From: an uncultured Lachnospiraceae bacterium
Lineage (GTDB): Bacteria; Bacillota; Clostridia; Lachnospirales; Lachnospiraceae
Assembly: GCA_902793685.1 (NCBI GenBank)
Contig: CADBEN010000020.1
Span: forward strand, 1-40,720
Direction: 5' to 3'
DNA: 40,720 bases
How positions within the stretch are numbered: the first letter of the stretch is position 1; every line of letters begins with the position of its first letter. The position numbers and the translations under genes are program-made. The notes beneath the pieces are model-generated. The model saw nothing but the letters and a program-made list of their open reading frames with translations, ran no database searches and was not told where the DNA came from. Shown piece after piece: positions 23,340 to 32,310 of this stretch.

Positions 23340-24635
23340 ATGCAAAAAGTCTATACAAAGATTGAATCAATTGTCGGTAACGTCGTTACCGTCCGCGCAC
23401 AAGGCGTCAGAAACGCCGACCTTGCGCTGGTGGGCGACAGTTACGCGAGCGTTATCAAGCTGGACAAGGACAAGGTCTCCCTCCAGGTCTTTGCCGGCGC
23501 GCAGGGTGTCAGCACCACCGACCCGGTGCGCTTCCTCGGCAGGCCGATGATGGTTTCTTTCTCAGACCACCTGCTGGGACGTATCTTCGACGGTGCGGGT
23601 GTCCCGAGAGACAACGGTCCTGCCCTTACAGAAAACATGATCGCTATCGGCGGCCCGTCGTTCAACCCGGCAAAGCGTATCCTTCCCACGAAGATGATCC
23701 GTACCGGTATTCCGATGATCGACGTGTTCAACACCCTGGTCGAGAGCCAGAAGCTTCCGATCTTCTCCATCTCCGGCGAGCCGTACAACCAGCTTCTGTC
23801 CCGGATCGCCATGCAGGCGGAGGTCGATGTCATCATCCTCGGCGGCATGGGTCTGAAGTATGACGATTACATGGAGTTCCGCGATACCCTGGAGAAGGGC
23901 GGCGCCATGAGCCATACCGTCATGTTCATCCACACCGCGGCAGACCCCATCGTTGAATGCACCCTGGTGCCGGATATGTCCCTGGCAGTGGCGGAGCAGT
24001 TCGCCCTGGAAGGAAAGAGAGTGCTGGTGCTGCTGACCGATATGACGAACTTCGCCGACGCCCAGAAGGAAATGGCGATCACGATGGAGCAGGTGCCTTC
24101 CAACCGTGGTTATCCGGGCGATCTGTACAGCTGCCTTGCCTCCAGATACGAGAAGGCGGTGGATATCGAAGGCGCAGGTTCCATCACGATCCTTGGCGTC
24201 ACCACGATGCCCGGCGATGATGTCACCCATCCGGTTCCGGACAACACAGGATATATCACCGAAGGACAGTATTATCTGAAGAACGGTCATATCGAGCCGT
24301 TCGGATCCCTGTCCCGTCTGAAGCAGAACGTCAACGGCAAGACGAGAGACGATCACCGTGCCCTGATGGACGGTATGATCCGCCTGTATGCCCAGTACAA
24401 GGAGAGCCTTGAGAAAAAGTCCATGGGCTTCATGATGAGTGAGTGGGACGACAAGCTCCTGAAATACGGCGAACTGTTTGAGACAAAGATGATGGACCTC
24501 CGTGTGAATATCCCGCTGGAAGCCGCGCTTGATCTGGGATGGGAGATCCTTGCAGAATGCTTCGAGCCCAACGAGACCGGTCTCAAGACAAGTCTGCTCA
24601 AGGAGAGATGGCCGAATAAAGCTGCTTTGAAGTAA
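23340..24635 (+). CDS. atpB: V-type ATPase regulatory subunit B
   Basis: 431 residues, ATG at 23340; AGGAGG lies 12 nt upstream, a rather long spacing. As expected for the non-catalytic subunit the P-loop is absent; [12 protein letters not shown] stands in its place (about residue 143). [20 protein letters not shown] and [18 protein letters not shown] are diagnostic. It forms the A3B3 hexamer with AtpA. Confidence 0.95.
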   Translation: MQKVYTKIESIVGNVVTVRAQGVRNADLALVGDSYASVIKLDKDKVSLQVFAGAQGVSTTDPVRFLGRPMMVSFSDHLLGRIFDGAGVPRDNGPALTENMIAIGGPSFNPAKRILPTKMIRTGIPMIDVFNTLVESQKLPIFSISGEPYNQLLSRIAMQAEVDVIILGGMGLKYDDYMEFRDTLEKGGAMSHTVMFIHTAADPIVECTLVPDMSLAVAEQFALEGKRVLVLLTDMTNFADAQKEMAITMEQVPSNRGYPGDLYSCLASRYEKAVDIEGAGSITILGVTTMPGDDVTHPVPDNTGYITEGQYYLKNGHIEPFGSLSRLKQNVNGKTRDDHRALMDGMIRLYAQYKESLEKKSMGFMMSEWDDKLLKYGELFETKMMDLRVNIPLEAALDLGWEILAECFEPNETGLKTSLLKERWPNKAALK

Positions 24636-24650
24636 AAAAGGAGCGTGTCT

Positions 24651-25259
24651 ATGGCTATCAAACTAACAAAGAATGAGCTGAAGAAGCAGAAGGACAACCT
24701 GAAGCAGTTTCTTCGCTATCTTCCTACCCTGCAGCTGAAGAAACAGCAGCTTCAGTCCGTGATCATGAAGATACGGGGAGAGCTTGCGGAGAAGGAAGCG
24801 GAGCGGCTTCAGATGATTGGCGATCTGGATGACTGGGTAGCTGTATTCGGAGAAAACGAAATCTTTGAAGAGGACCTCCGGCTCGACAAACTGGTGCAGC
24901 CTGACAAGGTGGTCACCAAAGAGGAGAACATTGCCGGCGTCAAGATTCCTTCTTTCGAGGAACTGACCTTCAAGGATATCGAATACAACGTGGACGACTA
25001 CCCGCTCTGGGTCGACACAGCAGTTTACAAGCTTCGTGAGATTGCCAGACTGGACGCCCTGGTTGCGACTTTCCGCAAACAGGTGCAGCTTCTGGAGGCT
25101 GAACTCCGTACGACCTCGCAGAGAGTGAACCTCTTCGAGAAGGTCAAGATACCTGAGGCAAGGGAAAATATCCGTGTGATCCAGGTATTTATCGGAGATC
25201 AGCAGACGGCGGCCGTGGTCCGCGGCAAGATCGCGAAGAAGAAGCTGGTGGAGGTATAA
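24651..25259 (+). CDS. atpD: V-type ATPase subunit D (central stalk)
   Basis: 202 residues. The ATG at 24651 has AAAAAGGAG 7 nt upstream; the GTG at 24645 is too close. N- and C-terminal helices rich in Lys, Gln and Leu (LTKNELKKQKDNLKQFLRYL and ARENIRVIQVF) form the antiparallel coiled coil that turns inside the A3B3 head, typical of the D/gamma-like rotor subunit. The middle of the protein is more acidic and variable than in enterococcal NtpD. Position between B and I is conserved for this operon type. Confidence 0.88.
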   Translation: MAIKLTKNELKKQKDNLKQFLRYLPTLQLKKQQLQSVIMKIRGELAEKEAERLQMIGDLDDWVAVFGENEIFEEDLRLDKLVQPDKVVTKEENIAGVKIPSFEELTFKDIEYNVDDYPLWVDTAVYKLREIARLDALVATFRKQVQLLEAELRTTSQRVNLFEKVKIPEARENIRVIQVFIGDQQTAAVVRGKIAKKKLVEV

Positions 25260-25261
25260 CG

Positions 25262-27088
25262 ATGATTGAGAAAATGAAAATGGTTCACATCGTTACATCT
25301 GCCTCCGGGAAAGAGGAGATGCTGAAGGGGCTCCGGGATGCCGGGATCCTGCATCTCGCGGAAAGACAGAATGCGGACCGCAGCCTGAGCGAACAGTTCC
25401 AGACGCTTTCGAAGGCGGAGAACGCGCTGAAGGAGTATGCGGATCCGAAGAGCAAGGAGCCGAAGGCCGGAGTCCTTAGCGACGACGAGTTTGAAAAGAT
25501 GTACCGGGGCGTGCTGGACGCGATCGAGAAGAAAGAATCCCTCACGCAGGCCATCGGCGCAGCCAACACAGAACTCGACAGGATCAGCGCATGGGGTGAT
25601 TTCTCGCCTGAAGACGTGAAGGCGCTCAAGGCCGAAGGCTTTGACCTCCACTTTTACAGGCTGGGAAGCAGGGAATTCCAGGATGCCGTGAATGACGAAA
25701 ATGTCAAATTGATCCGTCTGGCCCCCGTGGATAAGATGGATACGGTGGCGGTTTTCGGAACACTTCCCCCGGAGATCCCGGCGACTGAGTTCATGCTTCC
25801 GGAGCACAGCATCACCGAGCTGAAGGAGCAGATCGGGACTTGCAGAAAGGGCATAGCGGAGTGTGAAGAAACGCTCCGGGCAGCCTCTGTCTATGACGCA
25901 AGCTTCAACGATCAGAAGGTAAAGCTCCAGAACCGGATGAACTATTCCGCAGCCGGCAATACCGCCCAGTCGGACGAGGACTTTGTCTGGATCTCCGGAT
26001 ATATCCCGGAAGAGGATCTGGACCAGTTCAAGGCGATGGCGGAAGAAAAGAGCCTCGCATGGGCCGTGGAGGATGTCTCGGAAGATGACGAGAACATTCC
26101 CACCAAGGTCAAGTACAATAAGGTCTCCGGGCTGATCAAGCCGGTCTTCGACGTCCTCGGCATCCTGCCGGGATACAGGGAGCAGGATATTTCGCTTTGG
26201 TTCTTCCTGTTCTTCACGCTGTTCTTCGCGATGATCATCGGAGACGGCGCCTACGGAGTCCTGATCCTGCTTGGAACCATTGCGCTCCATGTAAAGCAGA
26301 AAAAACTCACCAATGCAACATTCCTCCTCTATGTACTGTCTATTGCGACGATCATATGGGGAGCGGTAACGGGAACCTGGTTCGGTATGGAAAGCGTTAT
26401 GAACATACCGTTCTTCAAGAGACTGGTGATCCCCAGCATAGCGACCTATCCGGAGTATTTCGGCCTCACGGCCTCTGACTCCCAGAATGCGATCATGAAG
26501 TTCTCCTTCACGATCGGCGCGGTGCAGATGGCACTGGGCTCTCTTCTGGCGATCAGAAAGAAGATTCCGGCAAAGGATCTTTCCTGGGTCGCGGATGCCG
26601 GCTGGATAATCGCGATCCTCGCGATGTACATGCTGGCGCTGAATCTGGTGATCCATGAGGACATTGACCTCAAGCCGGTATTCATACTGATCGGCGTAGC
26701 TTTTGTCCTGGTCGTACTTTTCGGCGCTATGGCGCCGGGTGTGCCCTTCGGCGAGGGCCTGAAGGCCGGACTTGGCGGTGCGTTTACGCAGTTCCTCAAC
26801 ACGATCAGCTGCTTCGGCAATGTGATGAGTTACATCAGACTGTTCGCAGTCGGCATGGCGGGCGTGGCGATCTCCCAGAGCTTCAACGGGATCGCGTCAG
26901 GCATGCACGGGCCGCTGATGATCGTCGGAGTCATTGTGGTTGTGGTTGGTCACGCACTGAATATCGTAATGTGCTTCCTGTCTGTTGTGGTTCACGGAGT
27001 GCGACTGAACGTCCTCGAATTCTCCGGCCAGGTCGGCCTGGAGTGGACCGGTATCCCGTACGAACCGTTTAAAAAGTTAAATAATTAA
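25262..27088 (+). CDS. atpI: V-type ATPase subunit I (a-type membrane subunit)
   Basis: 608 residues, ATG 2 bp after the atpD stop and with GGAGG in the atpD end. Residues 1-310 are cytoplasmic with coiled-coil segments, and about seven or eight helices follow from residue 315. GDGAYGVLILLG near 331 and the helix SYIRLFAVGMAGVAISQSF near 528 (with the essential arginine, about Arg532) are the landmark motifs. The arginine helps release the ion from the K ring. It anchors the peripheral stalks. Confidence 0.92.
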   Translation: MIEKMKMVHIVTSASGKEEMLKGLRDAGILHLAERQNADRSLSEQFQTLSKAENALKEYADPKSKEPKAGVLSDDEFEKMYRGVLDAIEKKESLTQAIGAANTELDRISAWGDFSPEDVKALKAEGFDLHFYRLGSREFQDAVNDENVKLIRLAPVDKMDTVAVFGTLPPEIPATEFMLPEHSITELKEQIGTCRKGIAECEETLRAASVYDASFNDQKVKLQNRMNYSAAGNTAQSDEDFVWISGYIPEEDLDQFKAMAEEKSLAWAVEDVSEDDENIPTKVKYNKVSGLIKPVFDVLGILPGYREQDISLWFFLFFTLFFAMIIGDGAYGVLILLGTIALHVKQKKLTNATFLLYVLSIATIIWGAVTGTWFGMESVMNIPFFKRLVIPSIATYPEYFGLTASDSQNAIMKFSFTIGAVQMALGSLLAIRKKIPAKDLSWVADAGWIIAILAMYMLALNLVIHEDIDLKPVFILIGVAFVLVVLFGAMAPGVPFGEGLKAGLGGAFTQFLNTISCFGNVMSYIRLFAVGMAGVAISQSFNGIASGMHGPLMIVGVIVVVVGHALNIVMCFLSVVVHGVRLNVLEFSGQVGLEWTGIPYEPFKKLNN

Positions 27089-27103
27089 AAGAGGAGAGTT
27101 ATT

Positions 27104-27532
27104 ATGAATCTTGCATTTATTGGTATGGCTGCGGCTCTTGGTTTATCTGCTGCTGGATCAGCATTTGGTGCCGGATTTGCCGGTATGTCTTCTGTCGGAG
27201 CATGGAAAAAGTGCTACGCTGCCGGAAAGCCCGCTCCCTTCATCATGATCGCGTTTACCGGTGCACCTCTTACCCAGACGATCTACGGCTTCCTTCTGAT
27301 GAACTTCATCAGAAGCGCCAACTGTGACGCCGGCATGGCGCTCGGCTGCGGAATCTTCGGCGGCCTTGCCATCGGCCTGTCCGCACTGTTCCAGGGAAGG
27401 ATCGCTGCGGCTTCCGCTGACGCCCTCGGCGCAACCGGAAAGGGTACCGCGAACTACTTTATCGTCATCGGTATCGCCGAGACGGTCGCTCTGTTTACCC
27501 TGGTCTTCTGCCTGCTGCTGCTGAACAGCTGA
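27104..27532 (+). CDS. atpK: V-type ATPase subunit K (rotor ring), Na+-type ligands
   Basis: 142 residues, four transmembrane helices as two hairpins, AGAGGAG upstream of the ATG. The ion site has Thr57-Gln58 (PLTQTIYGF), Gln97 (ALFQGRIAAAS) and Glu126 (GIAETVALF). Thr64, Gln65, Gln110 and Glu139 of Enterococcus hirae NtpK, which bind sodium, align with these. Only the first hairpin lacks its own carboxylate, as in NtpK. This suggests a sodium-coupled pump; whether it makes or uses ATP cannot be told. Last gene of the operon. Confidence 0.9.
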   Translation: MNLAFIGMAAALGLSAAGSAFGAGFAGMSSVGAWKKCYAAGKPAPFIMIAFTGAPLTQTIYGFLLMNFIRSANCDAGMALGCGIFGGLAIGLSALFQGRIAAASADALGATGKGTANYFIVIGIAETVALFTLVFCLLLLNS

Positions 27533-27605
27533 TCGATCAGGCAGTCATCCTGCGCAGAACGGGAGCGTTAAATACGGAAAACTGCTATTGCAGTAATATC
27601 AGGGA

Positions 27606-27645
27606 GGACTGCCGTACCGTAGGGGATACGGCGGTCCTTTCTTTT
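27606..27645 (+). terminator. Terminator of the V-ATPase operon
   Basis: GGACTGCCGTA (27606-27616) pairs with TACGGCGGTCC (27627-27637), one T-G wobble, followed by TTTCTTTTC. It lies 74 bp after atpK. Confidence 0.85.
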
Positions 27646-27682
27646 CCCGGAAACTGTCACCGCTGAAACAAGTCTGGTATGA

Positions 27683-27714
27683 CCCGCCGGTCAAGAGGCG
27701 GGGAGACTTCTCCC
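27683..27714 (+). repeat. Two overlapping short GC hairpins
   Basis: CCCGCC (27683-27688) pairs with GGCGGG (27697-27702) around GGTCAAGA; the next dyad GGGAGA-CT-TCTCCC (27701-27714) shares bases with it. The loop AAGA and the GCGGG stem resemble the elements at 17945 and 33800. It lies between the V-ATPase terminator and the DUF2971 gene. Confidence 0.45.
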
Positions 27715-27738
27715 ACTGAGATAACCAGGAGGGATGGT

Positions 27739-28581
27739 ATGGAGATCAACCGCAAAGAGAGCGTCCTGTATCACTATACGGATTACATCGCGTTCAACGG
27801 GATCATGCGGGACCGGGAACTGCGGGTAAACAATGTGCGGAACATGAACGATGCGGCAGAGATGCACCTCTTCATCAGCGGCATTTTCCGGGCCGTGGAA
27901 AATCAGCTTGAACAGGAAAAAGCTGAGAAAAAGCTGGAAAAATTCAAAAAGCTTGAAGAGGAACTGAGCAAAAAGTATTTTGACTATGCCGCCTATGCAG
28001 CCTGCTTTTCCACTTACCGGGACGATGCTTCCCAGTGGGAGAGGTACGCGAACCGGGGCAAGGGAGTCTGTCTGGGCATTGACCGAAGCATTTTGGAAGC
28101 AATGACAGGCGGCGCCATCACCCTGCAGAAGGTGTATTACCAGGATGATGTGGAGTCACACCCGCTGGTGAAGAAGCTGCATGACCTGACACTGTCGGAG
28201 GAGGTCTTTTCGGAGAATAATCCGATACTGAAGGCCGCTCTGGCGGAATGCTGGCGAAACTCTGCTTCCTTCAAACATCCATCCTTTTCCAGTGAGCACG
28301 AGGTGCGTCTGGTGGTCATGCCCTACGATGCGGAGAGCTTTGACGTAAAGCCCCGTTTCCATGTGGCAAGGGACAGGATCAAGAAGTATTATCCTCTGGA
28401 TCTCGATGACATGTGCAGAAAAGCCGGTTCCAGCCTGGAGGAGCTGATCGTCGAGATCATCGTGGGACCGGAGTCCACCCAGTCTCTGCCCATCCTCAGA
28501 GACTATCTGAACGATCTGTCCCTGCCGAAGCTGTCGAAACGGATCTTCCTGTCCGACTGTCCTTTAAGGAGCAAAATGTGA
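27739..28581 (+). CDS. DUF2971 domain protein
   Basis: 280 residues, ATG at 27739 behind AGGAGGG. LYHYTDYIAFNGIMRDRELRV, NDAAEM, ACFSTYRDDASQWERYANRG, GVCLGID and HEVRLVVMP follow the DUF2971 order (YHYTS, LND, FS, WRAYG, GIGF, EWRL). The domain is widespread, often in mobile or stress-related regions, and its activity is unknown; the conserved polar residues suggest an enzyme or nucleotide-binding role. A charged coiled coil (residues 55-90, many Glu/Lys) is inserted. It overlaps the next gene by 4 bp. Confidence 0.8.
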   Translation: MEINRKESVLYHYTDYIAFNGIMRDRELRVNNVRNMNDAAEMHLFISGIFRAVENQLEQEKAEKKLEKFKKLEEELSKKYFDYAAYAACFSTYRDDASQWERYANRGKGVCLGIDRSILEAMTGGAITLQKVYYQDDVESHPLVKKLHDLTLSEEVFSENNPILKAALAECWRNSASFKHPSFSSEHEVRLVVMPYDAESFDVKPRFHVARDRIKKYYPLDLDDMCRKAGSSLEELIVEIIVGPESTQSLPILRDYLNDLSLPKLSKRIFLSDCPLRSKM

Positions 28582-29396
28582 ACGGATATCTATTATTTGC
28601 GCTGGACATGGACGGGACGCTTCTCACGTCCGACAAACGGATCCACCCGGAGACGGTCCGGGACATTGCCTGTGCCGCCGGCAGGGGCGTGCACATCGTA
28701 TACAGCTCCGGCAGAGGCGCCGTGGAGCTGACGCCCTATGCCAGACAGCTGCCGGGGATCCGGTGGGCCATCTGCTCCAGCGGTGCGGAAGTTTATGATT
28801 TTCAGGAGAAGCGGTTCGTGTTTCGCAGCGGGATCGCCATTGATCTGATCCGGGAAGTGATCAGGGCTGTGGGCGAGGAAGACTGTATGGTCCACTTCCT
28901 CAATGAACTGTGTTCCTTTGTGCGGAAGGACAAGATCACCCATATGGAGGATTACCATATGGGCCTATATAAGCCGCTATATGACCAGGTGGCGACCGCA
29001 GTCCCATGTATGCTGGAAGAAGCGGAAAAGCATGAGTTCATTGCCAAAATGAATCTCTTTTTCCGTACGCCGGAGGACCGGGAGACAGCTTTCCTGAAGA
29101 TCCGGCATCTTCCGCTGACGTTTGTCAAAGGGGAAGACTCCAATCTCGAGATCAACGCAGCCGGGGTCAGCAAGGCTATGGGGCTGGAAAAGCTGGCGGC
29201 ACATCTTGGCATTCCTATGGAAGAGACGGTGGGCATCGGGGACGGGGAGAATGACCGCGCCCTGCTTGAAGCGGCCGGCTGCGCGGTAGCCATGGGAAAC
29301 GCAGATCCCGGCATCAGGGCGATCTGCGATCTGGTGACGGACGATAATGATCATAACGGTGTGGGAAAAGCAATCAGGCGCCTGATCGGCGCCTGA
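28578..29396 (+). CDS. Cof-type HAD-IIB phosphatase
   Basis: 272 residues from a GTG start that overlaps the TGA of the DUF2971 gene; AAGGAG lies just upstream. Motif I is DMDGTLL (residues 10-16), motif II is YSSGRG near residue 46, the C2-type cap lies about residues 85-185, and GDGENDRALLEAAG near 222 gives motif IV. KAMGLEKLAAHLGI is the usual lysine-containing motif III segment. It would dephosphorylate sugar phosphates or nucleotide intermediates. Cotranscription with DUF2971 is likely. Confidence 0.88.
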   Translation: MNGYLLFALDMDGTLLTSDKRIHPETVRDIACAAGRGVHIVYSSGRGAVELTPYARQLPGIRWAICSSGAEVYDFQEKRFVFRSGIAIDLIREVIRAVGEEDCMVHFLNELCSFVRKDKITHMEDYHMGLYKPLYDQVATAVPCMLEEAEKHEFIAKMNLFFRTPEDRETAFLKIRHLPLTFVKGEDSNLEINAAGVSKAMGLEKLAAHLGIPMEETVGIGDGENDRALLEAAGCAVAMGNADPGIRAICDLVTDDNDHNGVGKAIRRLIGA

Positions 29397-29418
29397 AGTC
29401 TGAGTGTATAAAACGTCC

Positions 29419-29448
29419 TTGCGTTTTCCGGGGCGGAGGGAATATAAT
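29419..29448 (+). promoter_or_regulatory. Candidate promoter of the hyd maturation cluster
   Basis: TTGCGT (29419-29424), an 18-bp spacer and TATAAT (29443-29448). The predicted start near 29455 would leave only about 14 nt of leader before the TM1266-type gene. AAAACG/CGTTTT (29410-29426) forms a small dyad over the -35 region. Confidence 0.5.
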
Positions 29449-29468
29449 ACGCCGAGGAGGAATCGAAT

Positions 29469-29714
29469 ATGGAGAACAGAGTCGCAGTGCTGAGCATCAT
29501 CGTGGAAGACGAGAATGCTGTCAGCGCGCTGAATGAACTGCTTCACCGGTTCGGGAAATATATCATCGGACGGATGGGAATCCCCTACCGCCAGAAGAAC
29601 GTGAACATCATCTGCATTGCCATCGACGCACCCGGCGATGAGATCAACGCCCTGACCGGAGCGCTGGGCCGCATCAAAGGCATCACTGCCAAGGCCACTT
29701 ACTCCAAGGTCTGA
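29469..29714 (+). CDS. TM1266-family putative regulator of iron-only hydrogenase system
   Basis: 81 residues, ATG at 29469 behind GAGGAGG. RVAVLSIIVEDENAVSALNE, GKYIIGRMGIPYR and NIICIAIDAP match the TM1266-like small protein, a ferredoxin-fold relative of NikR/ACT domains that is found next to hydrogenase maturation genes in anaerobes. It has been proposed to regulate the hydrogenase system; direct evidence is lacking. The gene heads the hydF-hydE-hydG cluster but is separated from hydF by 191 bp containing a strong terminator. Confidence 0.85.
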   Translation: MENRVAVLSIIVEDENAVSALNELLHRFGKYIIGRMGIPYRQKNVNIICIAIDAPGDEINALTGALGRIKGITAKATYSKV

Positions 29715-29845
29715 CGCCGGAGCATATTCGAAACGCCTGCAAGAAACAGAAAAAGAAAACTGAATCCGGTTCGACATCCCCTGACGCCGAAACTCACACT
29801 TGAGGCGAAAGACAAGATGGAGCGGCTTCCTTGGAATGTTTACGG

Positions 29846-29882
29846 GACCGCTGTACCCTTGTCCGGGGTACAGCGGTCTTTT
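29846..29882 (+). terminator. Terminator or attenuator directly upstream of hydF
   Basis: GACCGCTGTACCC (29846-29858) and GGGTACAGCGGTC (29866-29878) form a perfect 13-bp stem followed by TTTT. The hydF start codon is only 24 bp further on, so reading into hydF must begin after, or pass through, this hairpin. Confidence 0.8.
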
Positions 29883-29905
29883 CTATTGCTGAAAAAGGAG
29901 GAAAC

Positions 29906-31114
29906 ATGAGTCTGAATGAAACACCGTCCGGAGAACGGACACACATCGGGTTTTTCGGCGTGCGGAACGCCGGGAAATCCAGCCTGGTCAACGCGGTGAC
30001 CGGCCAGGACCTGGCTGTGGTGTCCGACGTGAAGGGCACCACCACGGACCCCGTAAAGAAGGCGATGGAGCTTTTGCCTCTGGGCCCCGTGGTCATCATT
30101 GACACTCCGGGCTTTGACGACGCGGGAGCGCTCGGCCGGGAGCGTGTGAAGAAAACGAAGGAGATCCTGAATACCTGTGATATTGCGGTGCTGGTGGCCG
30201 ATGCCGGCAAGGGGCTTACAGATACGGACCGGGAGCTGCTCGTTTTGATCAAGGAGAGGAAGATCCCCTGCCTTATCGCATGGAACAAGACAGATCTCTC
30301 CGGGACAAAACCTGCGCCGGAAGGAGCTGCGCAGGTCAGCAGTCTGACGGGGGCGGGTATCGATGCCCTGAAGGAACGGCTGGCGCGCATGATCCCGGAA
30401 AAGAAGGAGCGGAAGCTGGCGGGAGACCTGGTCTCTGCCGGCGACCTCTGCGTCCTGGTCTGTCCCATGGATGAGTCCGCCCCCAAGGGCCGGCTGATCC
30501 TGCCCCAGCAGCAGACCATCCGGGATCTGATGGACCGGGGAGCGGTGCCGGTGGTCTTCCGGGACACGGAACTGGAGATCGTCCTGAAGAAACCGGGGAT
30601 CGCCCCCGCGCTGGTGATCACGGACAGCCAGGCTTTCCGGACGGTCAGCGACCTGGTGCCGGATGAGATCCCGCTGACATCCTTTTCCATCCTGATGGCC
30701 CGGTACAAGGGCTTTCTGGAGACAGCTGTGAAGGGAATCAGCACACTGAAGGATCTTAAAGACGGGGACCGGATCCTGATGGCAGAGGGCTGCACCCATC
30801 ACCGTCAGTGCAACGACATCGGCACGGTGAAGATCCCGCGCTGGCTGAAGTCACATACCGGAAAAGAGCTGGTTTTTGAGACCTGCTCAGGCAATGGGTT
30901 CCCCGAGGACCTTACCCCGTACCGTCTGGTGATCCACTGCGGCGGATGCATGCTGACAGAAAATGCCGTGCTCGCCAGAATGCGGCAGGCGGAAAAACAG
31001 GAGGTGCCGTTCACGAACTACGGGATCGCCATTGCCTTCATGACGGGTGCCCTGGAGCGGAGTCTCCGCCTTTTCCCTGCGCTGCACAGCCTTCTTCCGG
31101 AGGGTGCGGGATGA
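29906..31114 (+). CDS. hydF: [FeFe] hydrogenase maturation GTPase HydF
   Basis: 402 residues, ATG at 29906 behind AGGAGG. The GTPase domain has GVRNAGKS (18-25), TTTDP (46-50), DTPG (66-69) and NKTD near 125. The C-terminal cluster domain has Cys296-x-His298 and Cys345-x2-Cys348, the ligands of its [4Fe-4S] cluster. HydF is the scaffold on which the H-cluster 2Fe subcluster is assembled before delivery to the hydrogenase. Its stop overlaps the hydE start by 4 bp. Confidence 0.95.
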   Translation: MSLNETPSGERTHIGFFGVRNAGKSSLVNAVTGQDLAVVSDVKGTTTDPVKKAMELLPLGPVVIIDTPGFDDAGALGRERVKKTKEILNTCDIAVLVADAGKGLTDTDRELLVLIKERKIPCLIAWNKTDLSGTKPAPEGAAQVSSLTGAGIDALKERLARMIPEKKERKLAGDLVSAGDLCVLVCPMDESAPKGRLILPQQQTIRDLMDRGAVPVVFRDTELEIVLKKPGIAPALVITDSQAFRTVSDLVPDEIPLTSFSILMARYKGFLETAVKGISTLKDLKDGDRILMAEGCTHHRQCNDIGTVKIPRWLKSHTGKELVFETCSGNGFPEDLTPYRLVIHCGGCMLTENAVLARMRQAEKQEVPFTNYGIAIAFMTGALERSLRLFPALHSLLPEGAG

Positions 31115-32190
31115 ACGGGCGCGAAAGGGAGCTGATCGCTGTTCTGGAGAGAGAGCACAGGCTTTCCGAGGCGGAATACGCGGAACTCATCCGAGGCAGG
31201 GACGAGGAGGCGGCCGCCCTGCTGGCGGAACGGGCATCGGAACTGCGCAGGTCCGTATTCGGGGATACAGTCTATCTCCGCGGCCTCATCGAGATCAGCA
31301 GCATCTGCAGGAACAACTGCCTGTACTGCGGGATCCGCAGGGACAACCGTCAGGCGGAACGGTACCGCCTGACGAAGGAGGAGATTCTTTCCTGCGCGGA
31401 CGAGGGATACACGCTGGGGTTCCGCACCTTTGTGCTGCAGGGAGGCGAAGATCTATTCTTCACAGACGAGATTCTCTGCGGGATCGTTTCCGCCCTGAAA
31501 GAACGCCATCCGGACTGCGCCGTGACCCTGTCCATGGGGGAGCGGCGCCGGGAAAGCTATCAGGCACTGTTTGATGCCGGGGCGGACCGGTATCTTCTGC
31601 GGCATGAGACCGCGGACGATGCTCATTACGCAAAGCTTCATCCGGAGGAAATGTCCTTTGAGAACCGGATGCGCTGTCTGCGGGAACTGAAGGACATCGG
31701 ATACCAGGTGGGCTGCGGTTTTATGGTGGGTTCCCCTTTCCAGACGGCAGAGACCCTGGCGAAGGATCTGAAATTTATTGAGACCTTCCGTCCGGAGATG
31801 TGCGGCATCGGCCCCTTCATCCCGCACCGGAACACGCCCTTCCGGGATGAGACGCCGGGCACCCTGGAGCTCACGCTCTTCCTGCTTTCGGTGATCCGCC
31901 TGATCCTGCCGGAGGTACTTCTGCCGGCCACAACGGCTCTGGGCACCATCCATCCCAGGGGCCGGGAACTGGGGATCCTGGCAGGGGCCAACGTGGTCAT
32001 GCCGAATCTGTCGCCGGTGGTCGTCCGGAAAAAATATGAGCTGTATGACAACAAGATCTGCACCGGGGAGGAATCGGCCCAGTGCGTGGACTGTCTCGCG
32101 GCAAGGCTGGATGCGATCGGCTGTCATCCGGCCGTGGACCGGGGTGACGCCCCGGGATTTGCAGCCTTACGGCGCGAAGCAGCAACCTGA
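31111..32190 (+). CDS. hydE: [FeFe] hydrogenase maturation radical SAM protein HydE
   Basis: 359 residues, with ATGA overlap with hydF and GGAGGG upstream. The radical SAM cluster motif is Cys66-x3-Cys70-x2-Cys73 (CRNNCLYC). GEDLFF, SMGERRRESYQ, LLRHETAD and GIGPFIPHRNTPF are HydE landmarks. With HydG and HydF it builds the dithiolate-bridged diiron unit; HydE acts on the organometallic product of HydG. Size is typical. Confidence 0.95.
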   Translation: MNGRERELIAVLEREHRLSEAEYAELIRGRDEEAAALLAERASELRRSVFGDTVYLRGLIEISSICRNNCLYCGIRRDNRQAERYRLTKEEILSCADEGYTLGFRTFVLQGGEDLFFTDEILCGIVSALKERHPDCAVTLSMGERRRESYQALFDAGADRYLLRHETADDAHYAKLHPEEMSFENRMRCLRELKDIGYQVGCGFMVGSPFQTAETLAKDLKFIETFRPEMCGIGPFIPHRNTPFRDETPGTLELTLFLLSVIRLILPEVLLPATTALGTIHPRGRELGILAGANVVMPNLSPVVVRKKYELYDNKICTGEESAQCVDCLAARLDAIGCHPAVDRGDAPGFAALRREAAT

Positions 32191-32310
32191 GACCGAATTG
32201 GCGCGGAGGAAAGACCTGGGACGGAAGCCGCAGGCATCCACGCGCAAATTATCAGAAAGAATGAAATGGTCCGAAAGGATCAATGATTAATAGAAAAGAG
32301 GTAAATAATC

